DNA of 64,000 nucleotides from TMED69 sp036130055 (GCA_036130055.1 JAYYOR010000014.1:1-64000); one strand, 5' to 3'. Positions 27,911 to 37,097 are shown, counted from the first letter of the stretch. Translations and numbers: made by a program. The notes: a model not told the origin generated them from the sequence alone.

Positions 27911-28470
27911 CTCGTCTATTAGATTTATTTTTTTCTGCGCTGGGCTTGATAACACTATCCCCTATCATTGCGCTAATCCTAATCCTTGGCTGGGTTGACA
28001 CTAGATCGCCAATCTTTTATCAAAAACGTGTCGGGCGAGAACAAAAAACCTTTGTGTTACTGAAATTTCGTACTATGAAAATCAACACAGCATCTATCGC
28101 TTCACACTTGGCAGATAGCAACTCGATCACTAGAATAGGACATTTTCTTCGTCGAGCTAAATTAGATGAACTTCCACAGCTTTGGAACGTACTTAGAGGC
28201 GAAATGAGTTTGGTAGGACCTAGACCCTGTTTGCCCAATCAAGTTAAATTAATTAGAGAACGAAACAAATTCGGCATTTATAAAGTGCGCCCTGGAATTA
28301 CTGGCTTAGCACAGACTCGTGGCATCGATATGTCGACTCCAGAATTATTAGCCGCAACTGATGCCGAAATGATAAAGACGCTCAATTTAAAAAATTACTT
28401 CAAATACATCCTCTTAACGATTTTAGGTAAAGGATTTGGAGATAGAATTAAGAATAAAAAACGACTGTAG
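27907..28470 (+). CDS. Initiating phosphoglycosyl transferase (bacterial sugar transferase)
   Basis: From the ATG at 27907 this is 187 residues. It has one N-terminal hydrophobic re-entrant helix (residues 4-27), then SPIFYQKRVGREQKTFVLLKFRTMK, the KLDELPQLWNVLRGEMSLVGPRP core and the RPGITGLAQ ending of the PglC/WcaJ C-terminal domain. It moves a sugar-1-phosphate to undecaprenyl phosphate at the inner membrane, the first step of repeat-unit assembly. The ATG overlaps the previous stop. The small size suits the monotopic PglC class. Confidence 0.92.
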   Translation: MTRLLDLFFSALGLITLSPIIALILILGWVDTRSPIFYQKRVGREQKTFVLLKFRTMKINTASIASHLADSNSITRIGHFLRRAKLDELPQLWNVLRGEMSLVGPRPCLPNQVKLIRERNKFGIYKVRPGITGLAQTRGIDMSTPELLAATDAEMIKTLNLKNYFKYILLTILGKGFGDRIKNKKRL

Positions 28471-28502
28471 CCAATAGACTTATAGAAATTAGGAGCCTAC
28501 AA

Positions 28503-30509
28503 ATGATAAAAAACTTTTTCCATAAAGCCTCGGAACCTATGTTAGCATTGCCCCGCTACGCTAAAAGGGCTATTGCCCTCACTGTCGATATTAACTTATG
28601 TATCCTCACAGTTTGGCTAGCGTTTTATCTTCGTCTTGGGGAATTTGTTAGTTGGACCTCTGGAGCACAATGGACTTCTGGGCTCCTGTCTGCAACAAGT
28701 GTATCAGTATTAATAGCACTGCCGTTATTCATCGTTTGGGGCTTATATCGTGCTATTTTTCGTTACTCTGGATGGCCAGCAATGGTGGCAGTCTCACGGG
28801 CCCTGATGGTCTACGGTTTATTATATTCTTGTATTATTACGATGATTGGGGTTTCTGGCGTGCCACGTACAATTGGCCTTATTCAACCACTCCTACTTTT
28901 TTTTGCGGTAGGTGGCTCGCGCGCGTTAGCGCGATTTTGGTTGGGAGGCGCCTACAGAAATCATTTGCAATCGGCCGCTATGCCTGTTGCTCTAATTTAT
29001 GGGGCTGGCTCTGCCGGTCGACAACTTATGTCGGCTCTGTCTAATAGTTATGAAATGCGTGCAGTGGGTTTTCTAGATGATGATGACCGGTTACATGGTC
29101 ATGCATTGAATGGACAACCTATCTTCTCTCCGGTTGACTTACCCGGACTAATTGAATCAAAAGGTATAACTCACGTACTATTAGCCATACCTTCCGTGAC
29201 CCGTCGACGTCGTAATGACATATTAAAAAAAATTGCGCAACATCCTGTAGCTGTCAGCACACTTCCATCATTAACTGATCTGGCCGAAGGTAAAGTCACT
29301 ACTTCAGATTTGCGCGATCTAGACATTGACGATTTACTTAGTCGGGATTCTGTGACCCCTAACCACATTCTTTTAGTAAAAAATATTACTAATAAGGTGG
29401 TATTGGTTACCGGTGCAGGGGGAACTATAGGAGGAGAACTGTGTCGACAGATTGTCAAACTAAAGCCAAAAAAAGTTTTACTAGTCGAAATAAGTGAGTA
29501 CGCATTGTATTCGATTCACTCAGAGTTATCAGATTTAATTTATCAATCAGGCTCCAATTCTGAAGCCAAGAATTCACAGTTAATAGTACCGCTACTTGCC
29601 TCAGTTCAGGATAAAATGCGTATAACAGAAATATTGGATACTTGGTCTCCTGACACAATTTATCACGCGGCAGCCTACAAGCATGTACCTTTAGTGGAGC
29701 ATAACCTTTCCGAAGGCGTTAAAAATAATGTTATCGGAACACTAACGGCCGCTCGAGCTGCAATAGCCAAGAATGTATCTGATTTTGTGTTAATTTCTAC
29801 TGATAAGGCTGTTAGGCCAACTAACGTAATGGGTGCCAGCAAGCGACTCGCTGAGATATGTTTGCAAGCGCTGTTTGCCGAGAATGCAAGCATGAAGGCT
29901 ACAAAACTATCAATAGTGCGATTTGGAAATGTATTAGATTCTTCTGGTTCTGTAATTCCCCATTTTCGTAAGCAAATTAGAGATGGCGGGCCGATTACAC
30001 TAACTCACCCAGAGATTACTCGTTTTTTCATGACAATTACCGAGGCTGCACAGTTAGTAATACAGTCTGGTGCGATGGCCAAAGGTGGGGACGTATTTGT
30101 TCTTGATATGGGTGAGTCAGTAAAAATTGCTGATTTAGCAAAACGTATGATAGTTCTATCGGGTCTTTCAGTTAAAAACCAAACCAACCCAGATGGAGAT
30201 ATTGAGATCGTTATTACTGGGCTACGTCCCGGCGAAAAACTTTATGAAGAACTGCAGCTAGGTGATAACCCGCAACCAACTTTGCATCCCAAGATTCAAA
30301 GAGCTCAGGATCCCTTTATCCCTTGGACTGAACTTGAACCCGATCTTAAAACGCTTGATCTTTTACTTAGCCACAACAACGTAGAAGCCGTTATGACACT
30401 TTTACAAAAGTTAGTTGTAGAATTTAAGCCGATGGGCGAGATTGCAGATTGGATTTATGCCGCACAAATAGATAACTCGAAAAATCCGGAAAAAAACGAA
30501 GTTAATTGA
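28503..30509 (+). CDS. WbpM/FlaA1-type UDP-N-acetylglucosamine 4,6-dehydratase
   Basis: This 668-residue protein has four transmembrane segments in the first 160 residues, a CoA-binding-like Rossmann domain (ALIYGAGSAGRQL near 162) and a C-terminal SDR domain with VTGAGGTIGGELCRQI near 302, ISTDKAVRPTNVMGASKR near 432. It dehydrates UDP-GlcNAc to the 4-keto-6-deoxy sugar used by the upstream reductase and phosphoglycosyl transferase. It is the last gene of the operon, as WbpM is in Pseudomonas O-antigen clusters. A good Shine-Dalgarno (TAGGAG) precedes the ATG. Confidence 0.93.
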   Translation: MIKNFFHKASEPMLALPRYAKRAIALTVDINLCILTVWLAFYLRLGEFVSWTSGAQWTSGLLSATSVSVLIALPLFIVWGLYRAIFRYSGWPAMVAVSRALMVYGLLYSCIITMIGVSGVPRTIGLIQPLLLFFAVGGSRALARFWLGGAYRNHLQSAAMPVALIYGAGSAGRQLMSALSNSYEMRAVGFLDDDDRLHGHALNGQPIFSPVDLPGLIESKGITHVLLAIPSVTRRRRNDILKKIAQHPVAVSTLPSLTDLAEGKVTTSDLRDLDIDDLLSRDSVTPNHILLVKNITNKVVLVTGAGGTIGGELCRQIVKLKPKKVLLVEISEYALYSIHSELSDLIYQSGSNSEAKNSQLIVPLLASVQDKMRITEILDTWSPDTIYHAAAYKHVPLVEHNLSEGVKNNVIGTLTAARAAIAKNVSDFVLISTDKAVRPTNVMGASKRLAEICLQALFAENASMKATKLSIVRFGNVLDSSGSVIPHFRKQIRDGGPITLTHPEITRFFMTITEAAQLVIQSGAMAKGGDVFVLDMGESVKIADLAKRMIVLSGLSVKNQTNPDGDIEIVITGLRPGEKLYEELQLGDNPQPTLHPKIQRAQDPFIPWTELEPDLKTLDLLLSHNNVEAVMTLLQKLVVEFKPMGEIADWIYAAQIDNSKNPEKNEVN

Positions 30510-30680
30510 AAGTAGTTCCCAAAACCAATCTTATTGCGATGATAGGTGTTCAGCCACTATGAAATCTATTAAAAAATTAAAAAAGGCCTTAGATTTTTAA
30601 AAGTTATAAAAAGAACAAAATAGTTCAATCCGTCGGCGACTATCATATGACTAAAAAGGTTATTTTTAACTTTTATTTTA

Positions 30681-30771
30681 TGGCGGAGAGAGAGGGATTC
30701 GAACCCTCGATACGATATTATCGCATACACACTTTCCAGGCGTGCGCCTTAAACCACTCGGCCATCTCTCC
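30681..30771 (-). tRNA. tRNA-Ser (anticodon GGA)
   Basis: A 91-base class II tRNA on the minus strand. The acceptor stem pairs GGAGAGA with TCTCTCC, followed by G and an encoded CCA. The anticodon loop reads CTGGAAA with GGA at its centre, a long variable arm is present and the T-arm has GGTTCGAATCC. Confidence 0.96.
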
Positions 30772-30796
30772 CGTCTATTTAGGTATTTGTAAATTT

Positions 30797-31420
30797 TTAT
30801 GATAACAAAGTCGTCATTCCTATATCGTAGCAGGTGTCTATGTCGCGTCTTGTAGTCACTGTTCTAATTCTCAAACCCAATAACTTTACGTTTTTTTTTA
30901 AATGCAAAAAAACGTTATCTGTTGACCAGTCGATTCCTTTAAATAAATTCTGAATGGGTCTACAAAGACCCAAACACCAAAAGCCTCCATCAGAGCTAGG
31001 GCCAACAACAACATCTTTGCAATCCTCTAAACAATTAAAAGCGACAATTAAATCATCAACACTTATGTCAACTATATCTCCCCCTACTATAAGGGTGCGA
31101 CTGTAAAATTGCGATAAATAACTAAAAGTATTATGCATCCGTTCCCCGATGCATTGTCCTTTTTGCTCAAAAAACTTCCATCCTTTTTCGAAAGTATTCT
31201 GACTATAGAACCATTTTAAGTCCTCCTCTTCCATAGCGCTTAACGAAATCCATTTATCAGCGAGATCAATATTGTCAATTAACTTTAATATCTTTTTGAC
31301 CAGAATTTCATATACTCGACTCGCATCTTCTTGACCCAACTCAGCTGCCAACCTTGTTTTTTTATAGCGCGAGCTTGGACTTTTTAAAAAAACTACTATT
31401 GCAGAATTATGTTTAATCAT
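30797..31420 (-). CDS. TIGR04282/DUF2064 family glycosyltransferase of arsenosugar-type loci
   Basis: This 207-residue protein starts with AIVVFLKSPSSRYKKTRLAAELG, the DUF2064 N-terminal signature (normally K-x-P-x5-KTRL). It also has IVGGDIVDIS near 98 and VVGPSSDGGFWCLGL near 123, which match the family GxDxP and GP-x-DGGYxLiGl motifs with one change (the usual proline after GGD-I is valine). The family is found beside ArsS and a TIGR04283 glycosyltransferase, as here. The exact reaction is unknown. It overlaps the upstream gene by eight bases and ends the operon. Confidence 0.85.
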   Translation of the reverse strand: MIKHNSAIVVFLKSPSSRYKKTRLAAELGQEDASRVYEILVKKILKLIDNIDLADKWISLSAMEEEDLKWFYSQNTFEKGWKFFEQKGQCIGERMHNTFSYLSQFYSRTLIVGGDIVDISVDDLIVAFNCLEDCKDVVVGPSSDGGFWCLGLCRPIQNLFKGIDWSTDNVFLHLKKNVKLLGLRIRTVTTRRDIDTCYDIGMTTLLS

Positions 31421-32093
31421 GGTTCTGATAAATTTTATTTAAGGCGGAATCGGGAACTTTAAAAAACCAGGCTAATCTCAAACCCCACATTAAAAAAGTA
31501 GTTCTTAGAATACCATATTTTCTCCATCGCCTACTTGAGGCTCCGATTCTATGGGACGAAATATATGGTTGATACGATTTTAGTTTTTTAGAAAGCGCGA
31601 TATCTTCCATAATTTCAACATTAGGAAAACCTCCAATTTCATCAAAAATTTCTCGGTTTATGAAGATGCCTTTATCTCCAGTGGCAATTTTTGAAATCCT
31701 CGAGCGAAAATTCATGCAAGACTCTATAATTCTAAAAATCCAATGCCTATCCCTTAAATCAATATCAAAAAAACCCCAACTTTTCTCTTGATTTTGACAA
31801 AGCAATTCGCTTCGAGCAATATTAACTATTTTTGTATCAGCATGAACAAACCAGTATATATCTCCGTTAGCATGCTTTACCCCTTCATTCATTTGATTTG
31901 CGCGACCCCTCTTTGCCTTGACTAATTTGACGTGATTACAAAGATTTATGGTATTGTCTGTACTCCCTCCGTCTACGATAATTATTTCATCTCCTTCTTC
32001 ACACCAAGAAGTTAGTTCATTTATCAATTCAATAACAATTTTTTCCTCATTGAAAACTGGAACTATTATTGAAATATTTTTTTTATCGCGCAT
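31413..32093 (-). CDS. TIGR04283 family arsenosugar biosynthesis glycosyltransferase (GT2)
   Basis: From the ATG at 32093 this is 226 residues, starting MRDKKNISIIVPVFNEEKIV. It has IIVDGGSTDNT near 39, AKRGRANQMNEGVKHANGD near 62, and FVHADT near 83 as the DxD motif. The AxxGRAxQMNxGA pattern is characteristic of TIGR04283. A longer frame from 32123 overlaps arsS and is less likely. It is translated between arsS (5-base gap) and the DUF2064 gene, and would attach a sugar or glycerol-like group to an arsenic nucleoside; the chemistry is unproven. Confidence 0.88.
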   Translation of the reverse strand: MRDKKNISIIVPVFNEEKIVIELINELTSWCEEGDEIIIVDGGSTDNTINLCNHVKLVKAKRGRANQMNEGVKHANGDIYWFVHADTKIVNIARSELLCQNQEKSWGFFDIDLRDRHWIFRIIESCMNFRSRISKIATGDKGIFINREIFDEIGGFPNVEIMEDIALSKKLKSYQPYISSHRIGASSRRWRKYGILRTTFLMWGLRLAWFFKVPDSALNKIYQNHD

Positions 32094-32098
32094 CAACT

Positions 32099-33016
32099 CT
32101 AGCTTTGCAAAGCGCCCCCACAACTACTACCTTTACCAGCTAGGCAACCATAACAATGTTCATCCACCGCAATTGAACTATTTTTTAAACGCTTTGGGTC
32201 AAGTTCCGAAACATGGAGTGGTTTATTTTGAAGCGCGGGAAGTTCTAGCATTTGGTTAAAATCACAATCAAATACATATCCCTGCCAATCAATGCTAATC
32301 ATTTTTTTACACATTACTTTATCTAAATTCGAGCTGTTAAAACTGTCTCGTAATAGAGCATTATAATTATCTAGTTCTCCAATTCTTATTAAATAATCTT
32401 TAAATCTTTTTATAGGCATGTTGGTCAATGTTAATAGTTCATTGAAATGAACCCCATATTGAGACAAGGCGCTGCGATACTCATCGATTAGGTCGCTTGA
32501 AGCAGGAGGAAGAAAAGGACCATTTGGGTTATAAACCAAATCAAGAGTTAGCTCTCTGTCTATTCCATAACCCACTTTATTTAATTCTTTGAGACCATAT
32601 ATGCTTTTTTCAAACACTCCCTTTCCCCTCTGAACATCGACATTTGCTTTACTGAAACAAGGTAACGAAGCTATCACCTTTACCCGATATTTTGCAAAAA
32701 ACGTAGGAAGATTTAAATTTTTTAAATCATAAAGGATAGTCAAATTACACCGATTCGAAATTGATAAATTTCGTTTTCTTAACTCTTTAATCAAAAATCT
32801 AAAATAAGGATTTAATTCTGGAGCTCCGCCTGTAATATCAATGAACTTGCAGGAAACAAGCTCTAAAAAGTCTAGTATTGAGAACATTGTTTTCTTTGTC
32901 ATTATCTCATGCCTATTGGGACCTGCCTCAACATGACAATGAGAGCAGGCCTGATTACATTTATATCCGAGATTGATTTGTATAGTATCTAGGGCATTTC
33001 TTTCAAGGGTAAACAT
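32099..33016 (-). CDS. arsS: Arsenosugar biosynthesis radical SAM protein ArsS
   Basis: This 305-residue protein has the radical SAM motif CNQACSHCHVEAGPNR (C-x3-C-x2-C from residue 20), DITGGAPELNP near 59, and the C-terminal HCYGCLAGKGSSCGGA that defines the ArsS/DUF3641 family. Some relatives have selenocysteine in the last motif; here the codon is TGT. ArsS makes 5'-deoxy-5'-dimethylarsinoyl-adenosine from dimethylarsenite and SAM. The ArsM methyltransferase that supplies the substrate is not in the window. It follows purE by 10 bases, so the genes are probably co-transcribed. Confidence 0.9.
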   Translation of the reverse strand: MFTLERNALDTIQINLGYKCNQACSHCHVEAGPNRHEIMTKKTMFSILDFLELVSCKFIDITGGAPELNPYFRFLIKELRKRNLSISNRCNLTILYDLKNLNLPTFFAKYRVKVIASLPCFSKANVDVQRGKGVFEKSIYGLKELNKVGYGIDRELTLDLVYNPNGPFLPPASSDLIDEYRSALSQYGVHFNELLTLTNMPIKRFKDYLIRIGELDNYNALLRDSFNSSNLDKVMCKKMISIDWQGYVFDCDFNQMLELPALQNKPLHVSELDPKRLKNSSIAVDEHCYGCLAGKGSSCGGALQS

Positions 33017-33026
33017 AATTTTGTCT

Positions 33027-33530
33027 TTACGGCGAAAATGTAAATTTTCTATTTTTCGAGGAACTTAAGACCTTATTTTTTCGCTCTGAACGAAAAAGTT
33101 CTAGATTAACAGCAAATTTTGGATGGCTCCTTAATAAAATTTGCGTCGCGAGAATTGCTGCATTCTCAGAGTTATCTATTGCAACCGTCGCAACTGGAAC
33201 TCCAGCAGGCATCTGTACTATCGAGTACAGGGAATCTAAGCCATTCATTTTTGTTGAAGAAATTGGAACTCCTATCACTGGTAGAATCGTTAACGAGGCA
33301 ACCATACCAGGCAAATGGGCAGCGCCCCCAGCGCCAGCAATTACAGCAGCAAAATTTCTATCAAAAAGATTGGAAGCATAATCGAACATTTTATCCGGAG
33401 TCCTATGGGCTGATACTATATCAAGCTCAAAAGGGACCTTTAACTTTTTCAGACATTCTACTCCCTTGCTCATCACTTCCATATCTGATTCACTTCCCAT
33501 TATGACCGCTATCAAAGGCTGATTAGACAT
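33027..33530 (-). CDS. purE: N5-carboxyaminoimidazole ribonucleotide mutase
   Basis: This 167-residue class I PurE has the phosphate-binding MGSESDMEVM near residue 11, SAHRTPD near 40, and AGAGGAAHLPGM near 65. It converts N5-CAIR to CAIR in de novo purine synthesis together with PurK, encoded 12 bases upstream. The order in the transcript is purK then purE, the reverse of E. coli. Confidence 0.95.
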   Translation of the reverse strand: MSNQPLIAVIMGSESDMEVMSKGVECLKKLKVPFELDIVSAHRTPDKMFDYASNLFDRNFAAVIAGAGGAAHLPGMVASLTILPVIGVPISSTKMNGLDSLYSIVQMPAGVPVATVAIDNSENAAILATQILLRSHPKFAVNLELFRSERKNKVLSSSKNRKFTFSP

Positions 33531-33542
33531 TTGATTATCCTT

Positions 33543-34664
33543 TTATGAAAACTCATTTATAAGTCGGTTAGCAATTTTTTCTGCAATCTCTAGAGTATCA
33601 CCTAAAACAGTAACATGACCAATCTTTCTTCCTGCTCGATTATCCCCTCTTTTTAAATAATCGTGTTTGAAAATCATCTCACTACTTTTGCTATTTAGCA
33701 ATTTTATTATCTCATTAGTTTTACTCTGATATTCTGACGCAAAAACGTTGAAACAAACCGAATTAAATAACAATTTACAAGGCAGGACATTTAGTCCACT
33801 AACAGCTCTTATATGTTGTTCAAACTGTGATACCGAACAAGCCTCTATTGTAAAATGTCCACTGTTGTGTGGTCGCGGCGATAATTCATTGATTAAAATT
33901 TCACCTTCTGCAGTTAGAAAAAACTCAATACCCAATACTCCAACATATTCAAGTTTTTCAACCAGGCTTTTGGCAATTGATTCTATACGAGCTTTAATTT
34001 CTGATTCAATTTGAGCGGGTGCTTTGCAGAGCTTAAGTGCATTTGTGTCTTTATCCATAAAAATCTCTGTCACGGGGAGTGTTTCAACATTGCCGAAGAT
34101 GTCTCTCGCAACCATTATAGCTAATTCCTTATCAAGATCGACCATTGCTTCAATATAACCAGGGCAAGTGTTGAGTGAGGACAGTTGCGCTTGACTGGAA
34201 ATCTTCACCACACCCATACCGTCGTATCCCCCTCGGCGAGCTTTCCAAATAAGCGGAAAGGTATAATCTAGGTCGCCAATATCATTAATATCTGAAAACC
34301 TCCCAACAGGAAAACCCATTTTTTGCAATGACTTTTTCTGAACAAACTTATCTTGAATTATCCCCATCACCGATGCCTGAGGTCTGATAACAGTATTCTG
34401 ACTTTCTAGCTCTTGCAAACATTCGAAATTCACTTTCTCTATGTCAAAGGTTAGAACATCAACGATTTCCGAAAATCTTGATAGATCTTGCGCGTTATCA
34501 AAATCCCCTTTAATTAATTTATGACACGCTTTAGATGCTGAACAATTATCGTTTGGATCAAGAACATAAATATGTTTCCCCAGTTTTTTTGCGGGGCTAA
34601 TCATCATCTGGGCCAACTGCCCTCCTCCAGCAATGCCTATTATCTTTAATTCATTTTCTTTCAT
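33543..34664 (-). CDS. purK: N5-carboxyaminoimidazole ribonucleotide synthase
   Basis: This 373-residue ATP-grasp enzyme starts with IGIAGGGQLAQMM, has FPLIWKARRGGYDGMGV near 136 for ATP binding, and INELSPRPHNSGHFTIEAC near 262, the PurK signature. It carboxylates AIR using ATP and bicarbonate. It is the first gene of the purK-purE-arsS-glycosyltransferase transcript, so its promoter lies in the 34665-34800 gap shared with folE. Confidence 0.95.
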   Translation of the reverse strand: MKENELKIIGIAGGGQLAQMMISPAKKLGKHIYVLDPNDNCSASKACHKLIKGDFDNAQDLSRFSEIVDVLTFDIEKVNFECLQELESQNTVIRPQASVMGIIQDKFVQKKSLQKMGFPVGRFSDINDIGDLDYTFPLIWKARRGGYDGMGVVKISSQAQLSSLNTCPGYIEAMVDLDKELAIMVARDIFGNVETLPVTEIFMDKDTNALKLCKAPAQIESEIKARIESIAKSLVEKLEYVGVLGIEFFLTAEGEILINELSPRPHNSGHFTIEACSVSQFEQHIRAVSGLNVLPCKLLFNSVCFNVFASEYQSKTNEIIKLLNSKSSEMIFKHDYLKRGDNRAGRKIGHVTVLGDTLEIAEKIANRLINEFS

Positions 34665-34854
34665 TCTATTACTTCAGCTCATTGTATTTAAATGTCACTC
34701 GAACCTATCCCTACACATATTTTTGTTGATGGTTATATCTTATAAATAACATTTTTGATAAACTTAAAAACGTAAGACTATCGGTTTACTATAGAGTTTG
34801 CCATCTAATCAACTTAAAGCAACCATCCACTATCTATTAGGATTATATTACGAA

Positions 34855-35472
34855 ATGGGAAATGATAAGAAAAACAACTTGAAAAAGCCAACAAGAGACG
34901 AAGCAATGGAAGCTGTGCGGACATTGATACGTTGGGCGGGCGATGATCCCTCCAGAGAAGGACTTATAGATACCCCAAAAAGAGTGGTAAAGTCATACAC
35001 AGAATTTTTTTGTGGATATGATCAAGATCCTGAATCTGTGCTCTCGGCTACCTTTTCCGAAACTCAGAATTACGATGAGATGGTAATACTAAAAAATATG
35101 CGTCTGGAAACCCATTGTGAACACCATATGGTTCCTATTATTGGAAAAGCTCACGTAGGTTACTTACCATCTGGGAAGGTTGTCGGACTTAGTAAAATAG
35201 CTAGATTAGTCGATGTCTATTCTAAACGATTACAAATACAAGAAAAACTCACGTCGCAAATCGCTGACACTCTCGAAGAAATTTTAAAACCTAAGGGAGT
35301 CGCGGTCGTTATTGAGGCTCAACATCAATGCATGACTACACGCGGAGTACACAAACCAGGCACTAGCGCAATAACTAGCCGTATGCTTGGCTCTTTTCGG
35401 ACAGATTCTAGCACTCGTCGGGAATTCCTCAGTATTATTCAAAGAACAGATCAAGAAAATCTTATGGTATAG
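34855..35472 (+). CDS. folE: GTP cyclohydrolase I
   Basis: From the ATG at 34855 this is 205 residues. Zinc and active-site motifs are LETHCEHHMVPIIGKAHVGYLP near 85, VVGLSKIARLVDVYSKRLQIQE near 109 (two partly overlapping blocks) and EAQHQCMTTRGV near 156. It makes dihydroneopterin triphosphate for folate. A TTG-started frame from 34798 would add 19 residues; the ATG has a better ribosome-binding site (TTAGGA) and matches the normal family length. Confidence 0.94.
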   Translation: MGNDKKNNLKKPTRDEAMEAVRTLIRWAGDDPSREGLIDTPKRVVKSYTEFFCGYDQDPESVLSATFSETQNYDEMVILKNMRLETHCEHHMVPIIGKAHVGYLPSGKVVGLSKIARLVDVYSKRLQIQEKLTSQIADTLEEILKPKGVAVVIEAQHQCMTTRGVHKPGTSAITSRMLGSFRTDSSTRREFLSIIQRTDQENLMV

Positions 35473-35490
35473 ACGGGTCGCGTTTAAAGA

Positions 35491-35712
35491 TTAAGGAACC
35501 GGATCGTAGCCTTTTCCCCCAAATGGATTGCATCTGATAAATCTGTTTATTGTCAGCCATAAACCTTTAATTATTCCGTACTTTGAAACGGCCTGTAACG
35601 CGTATATGGAGCAAGACGGTGTGAATCGACAGGATGGAGCAAAAAAAGGAGATACATATCGAATATACAATTTGATAAACCGAATAGTCATTTGACGTTG
35701 GAAATGGATCAT
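35491..35712 (-). CDS. yidD: Membrane protein insertion efficiency factor YidD
   Basis: This 73-residue protein has the YidD core: LYIRYVSPFFAPSCRFTPSCSIYALQAV and a C-terminal INRFIRCNPFGGKGYDPVP. YidD acts at the inner membrane with YidC. It is usually found with rnpA and yidC near oriC; here it instead follows cysS, overlapping its stop by four bases. The N-terminus may begin at the ATG at 35691 (MTIRF) rather than 35712. Confidence 0.93.
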   Translation of the reverse strand: MIHFQRQMTIRFIKLYIRYVSPFFAPSCRFTPSCSIYALQAVSKYGIIKGLWLTINRFIRCNPFGGKGYDPVP

Positions 35713-37097
35713 TTTTCAGCGAACTCCCAATCAGTTCCCTCAGGACCATCTTTCAACAAAATATTTCTTGATGCTAATCTATCTCTTATCTGATCCGCCA
35801 ATTTAAAATTTTTATTTTTTCTTGCCTCGTTACGTTCCTCTATGCATTTCATAATTTCACCCTCTTCAATCGATGCAACTGTATCAGATGTCTTAAACCA
35901 TGACTCAGGTTTTTCTTTTAAAAATCCTAATAAACTTGCACCATCCAGCAATTCCTCTACAAGCTCCGACCGTAAAGCGGATTTTTTAGTATTCCTAATT
36001 TCCTTGCATATTTTAATAATTATAGAAAGGGCTTCAGGCGTATTTAAATCAGCACAAATGGCCTTAAATACTCTATTGCTCTGTGATATTTTCTGGCGAC
36101 AAGATTCGCCAGAAGAAAAATCCGCTAAAGTTCGGTAAATTTTATCGAGACTCTGACGAGCTCTTGAAAGTGTTTCGGATGTCCAGTTGAGCGGCTGACG
36201 GTAATGCGTTGTGATAAGCGCATATCGTACCACTTCCCCTGGATTACTTTTTAGAAGATCCTTTGCCAAAATTATATTACCTAGAGATTTTGACATTTTT
36301 TGGCCTTCTATGGTGACATGTCCATTATGAACCCAATAATTTGCATATTTTTCATTATGAAAAGCGCATTCACTTTGTGCTATTTCATTTTCATGATGAG
36401 GAAAAATAAGATCCATCCCGCCCCCATGAATGTCGATACCCGAGGAAAAGATACTTCTCACCATAGCTGAACATTCTATATGCCAACCTGGCCGTCCAAA
36501 GCCCCACTCACTATCCCAGCCAGGCACACCATCTGCAGATGGTTTCCATAACACAAAGTCGGATGGATGCCGCTTATATGGTGCAACTTCTACTCTCGCA
36601 CCAGCTAACATTTCTTCTTGATTTCTTTTTGATAATGCACCATAACTCGCATATTTACTCACTTCAAACAAAACATGGCCGTTCGCAAAATAAGCGAAAT
36701 CTTTGCTTATTAAGTCTTTTATAAGTGCAACTATTTCCTCAATGTTATCGGTGACACGTGGTTCAAATGTAGGTTCGAGAACACCAAGTGATGCCATATC
36801 TTCTCTATAAGCAGCGATAAATTTTTCTGTAATCTTTTTAAATGACGTCTTACTTTCCGAAGCAGCGATAAAAATCTTATCATCAATATCTGTAAAATTA
36901 CGGGCGTACAAAACGTTTGGATAGATTGTTTTTAACAACCTAAATAAAATATCGAAAACGATTGCAGGTCTGGCGTTTCCAACATGCGGAAAATCGTAAA
37001 CAGTGGGTCCACAGACATACATAGTGATTCTCTTATCCGTTTTTGGGATGAAAGGTTTCGTAGATTTCGTATAAGTATCGTAAAGATTAATGGCCAA
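35709..37097 (-). CDS. cysS: Cysteinyl-tRNA synthetase
   Basis: This 462-residue class I synthetase has the zinc cysteine in YVCGPTVYD (near 29), the HIGH-like PHVGNARP near 36, GWHIECSAM near 205 and KMSKSLGN near 267. It charges tRNA-Cys. Length is normal. The stop overlaps yidD, so the two are co-translated. Confidence 0.97.
   Translation of the reverse strand: MAINLYDTYTKSTKPFIPKTDKRITMYVCGPTVYDFPHVGNARPAIVFDILFRLLKTIYPNVLYARNFTDIDDKIFIAASESKTSFKKITEKFIAAYREDMASLGVLEPTFEPRVTDNIEEIVALIKDLISKDFAYFANGHVLFEVSKYASYGALSKRNQEEMLAGARVEVAPYKRHPSDFVLWKPSADGVPGWDSEWGFGRPGWHIECSAMVRSIFSSGIDIHGGGMDLIFPHHENEIAQSECAFHNEKYANYWVHNGHVTIEGQKMSKSLGNIILAKDLLKSNPGEVVRYALITTHYRQPLNWTSETLSRARQSLDKIYRTLADFSSGESCRQKISQSNRVFKAICADLNTPEALSIIIKICKEIRNTKKSALRSELVEELLDGASLLGFLKEKPESWFKTSDTVASIEEGEIMKCIEERNEARKNKNFKLADQIRDRLASRNILLKDGPEGTDWEFAEK

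Noticed and set aside
32099..32160. Selenocysteine in the ArsS C-terminal motif
   Set aside because: The codon in the SSCGG motif is TGT, not TGA, and no stop interrupts the frame.
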